NCBI GenBank assembly: GCA_050010115.1 | Contig: JBEKLQ010000165.1 | Span: forward strand, 1-10,405 | Length of the DNA stretch: 10,405 bases | Direction of reading: 5' to 3' | From: JAKACA01 sp050010115 | GTDB lineage: Bacteria; Actinomycetota; Acidimicrobiia; Acidimicrobiales; Bog-793 | Shown: positions 1 through 6,148 of the stretch, piece by piece | How the letters are laid out: every line of letters begins with the position of its first letter | Numbering within the stretch: the stretch's first letter is position 1 | Translations under genes and position numbers: made by a program | The notes under the pieces: generated by a model | Database searches by the model: none | Seen by the model: the letters and a program-made list of their open reading frames with translations, nothing else | Told to the model about the DNA's origin: nothing

Positions 1-162
1 CGTCGAGGACGATGTCGTGGACGCCGATGTTCTCGTGGAACAGCCGGCGAGCAGGCCGACGAGTGCGAGAGCGATCACTGCGAGCAGTGGTGCTGGGCGA
101 GAGGGGCGGCAGGCGCTGGAGCCTCCGAAGTTTCCGGAGCTGCGGGAGTGACTGGGTGTCAT
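1..162 (-). CDS. Lipoprotein of unknown function (5' part only, runs off left edge)
   Basis: Reading the minus strand from an ATG at 162-160, the frame stays open for 54 codons to the window edge. The peptide begins MTPSHSRSSG, carries Arg residues at 19 and 22, then a hydrophobic stretch (about residues 24-39) ending in the lipobox LLAGC with the lipidated Cys at 41, followed by a Ser/Thr-rich linker. This is a classic bacterial type II signal peptide, so the product should be anchored to the outer face of the membrane. The start lies 20 nt after the stop of the sortase-like gene on the same strand, so it is probably the next gene of the same operon. I see no good ribosome binding site. The mature domain is outside the window, so its role is unknown. 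A further solute-binding lipoprotein would fit the context, but that is only a guess. Confidence 0.72.
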   Translation of the reverse strand, partial: MTPSHSRSSGNFGGSSACRPSRPAPLLAVIALALVGLLAGCSTRTSASTTSSST

Positions 163-182
163 GGTGTCCGATCGGTTAAGCG

Positions 183-1187
183 TCACATCGTCGCCGGCAG
201 CAGCCGGGCGGCGTTCTCGAAGGTGAACATGGCCACCGGCAACAGGACCGGCGTGGAGAGCACGTAGACGAGCAGCGTGCGTCCCGTCCGCCGGTAGGCG
301 ATCACGGTCCCGACGAGCAGGAGCACGAGAGCGCCCCCCCACCCCAGCAGCCCGACGAGCGCTGAGCTGTCGCCGCCGAGCCCGAGCTCTGAGGCCACTG
401 CCGGGCGGGGTGGGCTGGTTGGAGCCTTCACCGGGTCGCCAGTGAGGCGGGCCTCTACGACGTAGAACCCGGAGGGCGGGACGGACTGGTTCGAGGTGAC
501 CAGAGCGAGGAGACCGAGGTTCGAGTGCAGGACCGGGAGTGTCTGACCGGCCGGGACGACGAACTGGCGCGTCATTACGTACTGGAAGCTGCCGAGGAAG
601 TCCACGACGCTGATCTGGTCGCCGGGGCGCATCTGGTTGATCGAGGCGAACGGCCCTCCGTAGGTGAGCCTCCGACCGGCGATCACTGCTTCACCAGCCG
701 ATCCTGGGAACGACGTGGCTGGCATGAGGCCAGGCCCCTGCTGGAGGTCGGTCGCGGTGGTCCCTTCCACGACCACGTCCCGAAGCCCGATCGCAGGGAT
801 CTCCAGCACAGCGGCCGCCTTCCCATCTGCGGGGGCGCGCTGGTCGAAGGCGGCGTACTCGGCCGCGCACGTCGGTGCGTACTTCGTGCACGTGCCCGAC
901 CCGAAGGTGGTGAGCAGGCGCCGCTGGTTGTGCACTGCCTGGAGATCAGACCAGCCGAACAGGTAGCCGGCGAACAGCAGTAGGACGATCCCCGTGAGCG
1001 TGACCGCCAGCCCGAGGTTCTCGACCGCCGAGGCCCGAGGCCGGGCGCCGTTGCCCGATCGGCTCGGCGAAGGGAGCATCAGTTCGCCCTTGGTCTGGAC
1101 TTGCGTCTCGTCGTAGTCGCCGAAACTCTGCGCGGGGGCATGCTCGCTCTCGAGGTCGTCAGGTTCCTGGAGCTCGGTGACCGACAT
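183..1187 (-). CDS. Catalytically dead sortase-fold membrane protein (pseudo-sortase)
   Basis: This 334-residue protein has an acidic, hydrophilic N-terminal cytoplasmic part (1-50), a transmembrane helix (about 57-79), a sortase-like beta-barrel domain (about 124-250) and two C-terminal hydrophobic helices (about 275-297 and 304-320) separated by a basic turn. Sortase family landmarks are clear: LEIPAIGL (128-135), VVEGTT, QQGPGLMPAT, GSAGEAVIAG and TYGGPF. The residues that make a sortase an enzyme are replaced. The His of the AGHR motif is Arg172 (codon 674-672), the Cys of the TLTTC strand is Ser232 (codon 494-492), and the position of the catalytic Arg in the last strand is Phe241. It therefore should not perform Cys-dependent transpeptidation. 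The ATG lies 2 nt after the TAG of the upstream stalk-protein gene, with a GAGGTG-like ribosome site inside that gene, so the two are probably coupled. I infer a structural or binding role at the membrane. Class assignment (D/E-like) is uncertain. Confidence 0.85.
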   Translation of the reverse strand: MSVTELQEPDDLESEHAPAQSFGDYDETQVQTKGELMLPSPSRSGNGARPRASAVENLGLAVTLTGIVLLLFAGYLFGWSDLQAVHNQRRLLTTFGSGTCTKYAPTCAAEYAAFDQRAPADGKAAAVLEIPAIGLRDVVVEGTTATDLQQGPGLMPATSFPGSAGEAVIAGRRLTYGGPFASINQMRPGDQISVVDFLGSFQYVMTRQFVVPAGQTLPVLHSNLGLLALVTSNQSVPPSGFYVVEARLTGDPVKAPTSPPRPAVASELGLGGDSSALVGLLGWGGALVLLLVGTVIAYRRTGRTLLVYVLSTPVLLPVAMFTFENAARLLPATM

Positions 1188-1189
1188 CT

Positions 1190-3478
1190 CTAGTGCGCAC
1201 CTCGGGGACGACGGCGCGTCTTCAACAACAAGCCAGGTCCCACGAACAGGGCGCCGGCGACGAAGGATACAAACGCCGGCACGAGCCAGGCGTCACCGTG
1301 ACCGAGTACGGAGAACGACGTCGACTGGAATGCAACGGTTGTCGGCGTGATCCTCGGTGATGTCGTCGGCGTCACTTTCGGGGTCGTGGTGGGGGTCACC
1401 TTCGGCGAGGTGGTCGTCGGGACGCTCGCGAGTGTCGTCGTGGTGGTAGCGGACGTGCTGGTCGTGGTGGTAGTGGACGTGCTGGTCGTGGTGGTCGGGC
1501 CGGTCGTCGTGGTGGTGGGGCTCGTCGTGGTCGTCGTGGTCGTCGTGGTCGTAGTGGTCGTAGTGGGCGGGGGTCCCTGCACGTCCTTCGCGACCGCGGC
1601 GAGCGATGCGGTGTACATCGATGCCGGCAAGGGCACGAAGCCCGGTGGGAGGTCGGCGGTCTGCGATCCACCCGTGATGTTGAGTACGTCATCGAGCAAC
1701 GTCTTGATGGCCACGGCGTTGGCAGCGGTCTGGTTGGCTGTCGGGACGACGGCGTACCAGATCTCCGGCAGGGGATAAGCGGCCGGGTTCTTGTCGTCGA
1801 AGTTGGCTGACAGCGTCCCGTTCTTGTTCACGGTCGCACCCGATAGAGCGGCGTCAAGAGACGTCGCCGTCGGCAGCACGAATCGGCCGGCCGCATTCTG
1901 TAGGGCGGCTGGAAGTAGGCCGTAGTAGTTCGCCTCCGACGAGTTCATCGGAGCAAAACCCGCTACCGCCGTGTTGGTTGCATTCGGCGGCGCCACGAAC
2001 CCCGAGAGCTTGAGCTCCTGCTGGTTGGGGTCATTGGTGGCGGTCCACTCGAAGGTGTTGAGAAGCGGGGGGAACGAGTCCGTCGTCGGGCATGTCTTGT
2101 CATTCACTCCGCCGGCGGCCAGTCCAGCGAGGAGAACCTTCGACGCGATGTTCGGGTCGACGACCTTGTAGGTGCCGAGGTAGACGGGGACGTTCGGGGC
2201 CGAGCAGATCCAGTTGAAGACGTCACTCGTGCTGCTTGACGGGTCGGAGCGCACGAAGGCGCCGTATTCACCGGGAGCCCGGAAGCCGCTGATCGAGTTC
2301 AGGGCGGCGATCAGGGGGCAGTCACCCCCGTAGGCCGGGCCGCAGTTCGCCACGTCCGCACCGTTCTCGAACGAGTAGTAGTTCGTGATCAGGCCGGCCA
2401 CCATCGTCGGTGTCAGCGAGAACGTGTTGTCCGGGAAAATACGGCCGTTCGCGCTGTCGGCTATCAGCGACTTGAAGGCGATCACTTGAGCGCTCAGACC
2501 GACCGGGATCAGCGAATAGCCCGGTTTGCCGTCAGAAGCCTTCAACAGGGCCAGCTGAGCTTGAACGTCGGGGGAGTTCGGGTCGTCGATGAACGCCAGC
2601 TGGTCGGCGCCGCCTACCAACCCGGTGACGGCTGCGAGGGAGTCGATGGCGACGTCGATGCCGATCGCGGGTGTCTTGCCCGTGCAGTCGTATTGCGAGG
2701 CAGTCGGGAAGATTTGGTCGATCCCGAATTCGCTGGAGGTGCTGACGAACGTGGCGCTCGCACAACCCGAGCTGGACTTGGCGAAGCTGACCGGCACGGC
2801 AACGGCGTTGTTCGGGTTCAGCATGAAATTCAGTTTCCCGTCCGAGTCCAGGTAGGGATCGGTGACATCGATCGAGCACGGGTCCGCGAAGTCGTCGCAG
2901 TAGAACGTTCCCACCGTCTGAGTACCTGGGATCTTGCCGTTGAGGGGGGTGTTCCCGTCGTTCGCATCCTCTTGGGTCGCGAAACTTATCGAGGCCGTGC
3001 CTTCCGAGGACGCAGTCAGCACAACCTCCGGGTTCAGCAGCTCTGGTGTCGCTTGCAGCATGCAGATGGGATCGCGCTGGGCGAGCGTGTACTGGCTCGA
3101 GCAGTAGTAGATGTAGATCGGATCGCCCGGGGGGAAGTTCTCGGCCGTGATGAATACCCACTGGTTCGGGCCGAGCGCGGCGGCAGGCGTAACGATCACT
3201 TCGGGGCAGGTCGTACCGGTCGGGCAACTGGCAGGGATTGTCTCGCACGTCGAGTTCACCGGGCAGGCGCCGTTACTCGCCGAGTTGGTCATTCCGGCCG
3301 GGTGCGGTGTCGGCGCGGCGGAGGCACCCGGCGCGACCAAGACAACGAACCACAGCCCGGCGGCCACCACGGCCAACACCCGGCCGAGCACCCGGAGGCG
3401 GCGGGCGAGCTCGTAGCCGGAGTCGAGCGCAGGCGATGAACCGTCGTCTCGGCGGCGGTGGAAGGGTACGCGTGTCAT
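1190..3478 (-). CDS. Membrane-anchored PstS-like surface protein with neocarzinostatin-like N-domain and poly-Thr stalk
   Basis: The protein has 762 residues when started at the ATG at 3478, which overlaps the TGA of the upstream pstS as ATGA. Earlier in-frame starts would lie inside that gene. Order of parts: basic N-terminus and signal sequence (about 26-54, ending ASAAP); a domain at about 92-232 that resembles the neocarzinostatin/macromycin fold, with VTPAAAL, FPPGDPIYIYYC and two close Cys pairs (126/139 and 194/201); a PstS-like binding domain (about 240-630), recognised by SLTPTMVAGLITNYY (354-368), VRSD at 409-412 and a C-lobe ending GFVPLPASMY (613-622); a Thr-rich stalk (about 638-716) with 14 consecutive Thr; a transmembrane helix (about 731-752); and the tail KTRRRPRG. 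It should be an extracellular, tethered binding protein. No LPXTG is visible. Phosphate as ligand is inferred from the operon. The neocarzinostatin assignment is based on pattern only and is less certain than the PstS part. Confidence 0.82.
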   Translation of the reverse strand: MTRVPFHRRRDDGSSPALDSGYELARRLRVLGRVLAVVAAGLWFVVLVAPGASAAPTPHPAGMTNSASNGACPVNSTCETIPASCPTGTTCPEVIVTPAAALGPNQWVFITAENFPPGDPIYIYYCSSQYTLAQRDPICMLQATPELLNPEVVLTASSEGTASISFATQEDANDGNTPLNGKIPGTQTVGTFYCDDFADPCSIDVTDPYLDSDGKLNFMLNPNNAVAVPVSFAKSSSGCASATFVSTSSEFGIDQIFPTASQYDCTGKTPAIGIDVAIDSLAAVTGLVGGADQLAFIDDPNSPDVQAQLALLKASDGKPGYSLIPVGLSAQVIAFKSLIADSANGRIFPDNTFSLTPTMVAGLITNYYSFENGADVANCGPAYGGDCPLIAALNSISGFRAPGEYGAFVRSDPSSSTSDVFNWICSAPNVPVYLGTYKVVDPNIASKVLLAGLAAGGVNDKTCPTTDSFPPLLNTFEWTATNDPNQQELKLSGFVAPPNATNTAVAGFAPMNSSEANYYGLLPAALQNAAGRFVLPTATSLDAALSGATVNKNGTLSANFDDKNPAAYPLPEIWYAVVPTANQTAANAVAIKTLLDDVLNITGGSQTADLPPGFVPLPASMYTASLAAVAKDVQGPPPTTTTTTTTTTTTTTSPTTTTTGPTTTTSTSTTTTTSTSATTTTTLASVPTTTSPKVTPTTTPKVTPTTSPRITPTTVAFQSTSFSVLGHGDAWLVPAFVSFVAGALFVGPGLLLKTRRRPRGAH
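1334..1573 (-). repeat. Threonine-codon low-complexity tract (stalk of the surface protein)
   Basis: On the plus strand this appears as runs of gtc/gtg/gta/gtt triplets. On the coding strand they are Thr codons (ACN), interrupted by Ser, Pro and Gly. The densest part, about 1523-1564, encodes 14 consecutive Thr. The end nearer the membrane contains the repeated segments SPKVTPTTTPKVTPTTSPRI. Such tracts form extended, often glycosylated, stalks in secreted actinobacterial proteins. They are also prone to slippage, so the length may vary between strains or be unreliable in the assembly. Confidence 0.8.
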
Positions 3479-5253
3479 CGCGGCGGGTGTTCTTGCGCTC
3501 GGGCGGGAATGAGCCGGCGCGTGCCTCGACGCCGGCCAGCGAGCAGCAACGCTGGGGCACCGAGGACGACGATCGCCGAGGCGAGCCCGAGCCAAAGTGT
3601 GCCTGCGCCGGGCCCGGAATCACTCTCCAAGCTGTTGATCGCACCGAGCAGCTTGAGCCCGGGAACCGACGTTGACTTCGTCTTACCTGGCGTCGAGATC
3701 ACTCCGGTCGGTTGCCCGTTCGGTCCGCCACCGGACGACAGGCCGCCGCCCTTCTGCTTCCTGCCGCCCAGGGTGGTCCCGCCGCCCTTCTGCTTCCCGC
3801 CGCCCGGGGTGGTCCCGCCGCCCGAGGTGGTCCCACCGCCCGAGGTGGTCCCGCCTCCCGAGGTAGTGCCGCCGCCCGAGGTGGTGCCGCCGCCCGGGGT
3901 GGTCCCGCCGCCCGGGGTCGTGGTGGTCGTGGTTGTGCCACCCCCGCCCTGCTGGGGCTCACCGGGCAGCGGCGTCTGACCGTCCACATATGGGTTCTGG
4001 CAGTTGGAGGCCGTCGGCTTGGCCGGCGCCTTCGCTGCTCCGTTGATCCGGTCGATGCCATTGAAGTCATCTTGCACAAGGTTCGGTGGCAGCGGTGAGT
4101 AACCGAGCTGACCTGCCGCCTGCTGGCCCTTGCAGGCGATGAATTGGATGAACTGCCCGAGCACCGCGCCCTTTTGCGGGTTCTCGGTCCCCTCCTGAGT
4201 CACGAGGTAGCTGTAGGCAGAGATCGGGTAGGTGTCGGGGAGGGGGTTGGTGTAGACCCCGTCCAGCTTCTGCTCGAGGTCGGGCAGCAGCTGAGCGCCC
4301 TCGAGAGCGACCGCGTCGTTGAGCTCGGTTGGGATCACGTAGTTGCCGCTCTGGTTATGGATGTAGGCGCACGGCTTGTCGTGCAGTTTGGCGTACGCCG
4401 TCTCCACGTAGGTGATGGCGCCGTTGGCCGCGGCGACGTCGTTCGAGGCGATGTCGGAGCCCTGCGCACCGATCCACCCCGTCAGGTTGTACTTCTTCGG
4501 ATAGTTGCCTTGGGTCGGGTACGGCCATATCGCGTCGGCTCCGGCTGGGTAACCCATCGCCGTGGAGAAGGCGTTCCAAATGCTCGGCTGCTCGAACGTG
4601 AGGTACTGCGTGAACAGGTAGTTGTCGCCGGATGCGTCACTCCGCCAGACGACCGAGATCGGTGTGTGCGGAAGTAGCGCGCTGGAGTTGAGCGCCTTTA
4701 TGGCCGGGTCGTCCCAGTACTTGATCTGGCCGCTGAAGATGTCCGCCATGAGCGACGAGTTGAGCAGCAGCTGAGTGACCGGCTTCCCGGTGATGCCGGT
4801 GAGGTTGTACATGAGGCATGTGGCGCCGGCGACGTCGGGAAGGTATTGGTACGGCTCGTTCGGCGTGGCGGACGCTTGCCCGGTCGAGTAACCGATCTCG
4901 GACGCCCCGAAGTCGATCTGGTTCTGGGCGAACTGGTTGAGCCCGAGGACCGACGAAGTGGTGTTGTAGTTGATCGTGTCGCCGTAGATCGACTGGACCT
5001 GGGCGGTCCACTGGTTGATGGCGACCGCGGCGTAGCTCGAGCCACCACCGTTGACGAGCGGGCCGCCGGCGAGGGCCGGCTCGGGGCCTAGCGACGAGGT
5101 GCCGACAGCGGCGAGCGTGCTGAGCGGGCCGACGACACCGAGCCCGACTGCGGCCACGGCGAGTGCGACCCGCACCGCGCGAGGCGCCCGGGCCCGCCGC
5201 TTGCCGCGGGTCGAAGGGGAGTGTGAACGGTCAGCCGAATCGCCCGTGGACAT
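3475..5253 (-). CDS. pstS: Membrane-anchored phosphate-binding protein PstS with Gly/Thr repeat stalk
   Basis: The 592-residue product is started at the ATG at 5253, which has an AAAGGA ribosome site (5263-5268) 9 nt upstream. The N-terminus is basic and is followed by a signal segment (about 27-50). The mature part is a clear PstS-type periplasmic binding fold: VNGGGSSYAA (67-76) matches the first phosphate loop, IDFGASEIGYS (113-123) the second, the SLMADIFSGQIKYW region (167-180) is diagnostic, and VVWRSDASGD (201-210) keeps the Arg, Asp, Ser and Gly that contact phosphate in this family. The C-lobe ends LGYSPLPPNLV. After residue 435 comes a stalk of TT(P/S)GGG repeats and KQKGGG units, then a transmembrane helix (551-572) and the tail GRRRGTRR. 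It is thus a tethered, not freely diffusing, binding protein for PstCAB. Because of the pstB deletion, the upstream pstB frame now runs into this gene without a stop. Its own ATG and ribosome site are intact. Confidence 0.93.
   Translation of the reverse strand: MSTGDSADRSHSPSTRGKRRARAPRAVRVALAVAAVGLGVVGPLSTLAAVGTSSLGPEPALAGGPLVNGGGSSYAAVAINQWTAQVQSIYGDTINYNTTSSVLGLNQFAQNQIDFGASEIGYSTGQASATPNEPYQYLPDVAGATCLMYNLTGITGKPVTQLLLNSSLMADIFSGQIKYWDDPAIKALNSSALLPHTPISVVWRSDASGDNYLFTQYLTFEQPSIWNAFSTAMGYPAGADAIWPYPTQGNYPKKYNLTGWIGAQGSDIASNDVAAANGAITYVETAYAKLHDKPCAYIHNQSGNYVIPTELNDAVALEGAQLLPDLEQKLDGVYTNPLPDTYPISAYSYLVTQEGTENPQKGAVLGQFIQFIACKGQQAAGQLGYSPLPPNLVQDDFNGIDRINGAAKAPAKPTASNCQNPYVDGQTPLPGEPQQGGGGTTTTTTTPGGGTTPGGGTTSGGGTTSGGGTTSGGGTTSGGGTTPGGGKQKGGGTTLGGRKQKGGGLSSGGGPNGQPTGVISTPGKTKSTSVPGLKLLGAINSLESDSGPGAGTLWLGLASAIVVLGAPALLLAGRRRGTRRLIPARAQEHPPR
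3743..3921 (-). repeat. 18-bp tandem repeat array inside pstS (TT(P/S)GGG stalk)
   Basis: Seven head-to-tail 18-bp units lie at 3796-3813, 3814-3831, 3832-3849, 3850-3867, 3868-3885, 3886-3903 and 3904-3921. Each differs from its neighbours by a few substitutions, and each encodes TTPGGG or TTSGGG. The array continues toward lower coordinates as two 36-bp copies (3743-3778 and 3779-3814) containing the KQKGGG segment. Period 18 keeps the frame, so unit gain or loss would only change the length of the stalk. Confidence 0.88.
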
Positions 5254-6075
5254 AGTCCGAGGTCCTTTCGTCGTTCGGGTTCTCGAAGATCTGCTCGGTG
5301 GTGCCGGACTCGACGATGCGGCCCGGCTGGTTCTCCGCCGCCAGGAGACGCGCTGTGCCTGCTGCATGTTGTGGGTGACGATCACGACGGTGACGTCGTC
5401 GGCGATTTCGCGGATCGTCTCTTCGATCCGCCTCGTCGAGGTGGGGTCGAGGGCCGAGCAGGGCTCGTCCATGAGCAGCACGTTCGGCCGCACGGCCAGT
5501 GCCCGTGCGATGCAGAGCCGCTGCTGCTGGCCGCCGGAGAGCTCGCCGCCGAGGGCGTGCAGGCGGTTGCGCACCTCGTTCCACAGCCCCGCCTTCTCGA
5601 GCATCTCGCGGACGAGGTCGCCGCGCTCGGAGGCCCGTACCTTCGTGCCGGCAAAGCGCAGGCCGGCCAGCACGTTGTGCTCGATGGTCATGGCCGGGAA
5701 CGGGTTGGGCTTCTGGAAGACCATGCCGATGCGCTTTCGCACCTCGGTGGCCCGCATCTGGGGGGCGTAGATGTCGTCTCCGTCCAGCAGCACCCTGCCG
5801 CCGAGCTCGGCTTTGGGGACGACCTCGTGCATGCGGTTCAAGATGCGCAGGAACGTCGACTTGCCGCAGCCCGACGGTCCGATGAGCGCCGTCACCTTGG
5901 AGCGCTCCATGGGGAGCGACACCCGCTCCAAGACGAGACGGCCGGTGAACCAGGCCGAGACGTCCTCGGCGATGAGCTCGCTGGCGCTGGCGACCGGCAC
6001 CGGTGCCGAGGCCTTGGTGTCGGTGTAGGGAGAGGTGAGCGTCCCGGCTCCCGAGAACTGCTCGGTGCTGCTCAC
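5231..6075 (-). CDS. pstB: Phosphate ABC transporter ATPase PstB, frameshifted near its C-terminus
   Basis: PstB hydrolyses ATP to drive phosphate import through PstC/PstA. Translation starts at GTG 6075-6073, which overlaps the original pstA stop as GTGA and has an AAGGAGG site 7 nt upstream. The ATPase motifs are complete: Walker A GPSGCGKST (66-74), Q-loop Gln121, signature LSGGQQQR (179-186), Walker B VLLMDEP (199-205) and H-loop His235 in VTHNMQQAQR. At about 5344-5349, after RVS (244), the normal frame is lost. The expected conserved residues (DRTAFF or similar) are missing, and the expected end LAAENQPGRIVESG...DYVHGRFG continues in another frame to the TGA at 5233-5231. A deletion of 3n+1 bases, about 19, explains this: 845 plus 19 gives 288 codons. 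As given, the GTG frame instead runs through pstS to 3475, an 866-residue PstB-PstS fusion. It is either a real mutation or an assembly error. Confidence 0.92.
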
Positions 6076-6082
6076 GCGACTG

Positions 6083-6089
6083 CCTCCTT
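6083..6089 (-). promoter_or_regulatory. Ribosome binding site of pstB
   Basis: The coding strand reads AAGGAGG here, a near-perfect anti-16S complement 7 nt before the GTG at 6075. It fixes the GTG as the pstB start against longer frames that begin inside pstA. Confidence 0.8.
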
Positions 6090-6148
6090 CGGGGTGCGCT
6101 TCAAGCGCGAGACCATGCGGTTGGTGACGCCGGGCTTGATCGAGGCGA

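Noticed and set aside
1347..1778. Plus-strand open frame rich in valine
   Set aside because: It is the complement of the threonine-codon stalk (ACN read as GTN) and has no independent support.
3479..3595. Extension of the stalk protein by 39 residues to an upstream ATG
   Set aside because: It lies wholly inside the pstS coding region and is Arg/Pro-rich shadow sequence. The ATGA overlap at 3478 gives a normal basic start followed by a signal peptide.
3475..3700. LPXTG-type sorting signal in the C-terminus of the anchored PstS
   Set aside because: Before the transmembrane helix I find only VPGLKLLG and SDSGPGAG, no LPXTG or LAXTG. The helix with basic tail suffices as an anchor.
3721..3921. 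CRISPR array
   Set aside because: The repeats are contiguous 18-bp coding units without spacers, inside an open reading frame.
5335..5355. Programmed ribosomal frameshift in pstB
   Set aside because: No slippery heptamer or stimulating structure is evident, and slippage would not supply the missing conserved residues. A deletion explains it better.
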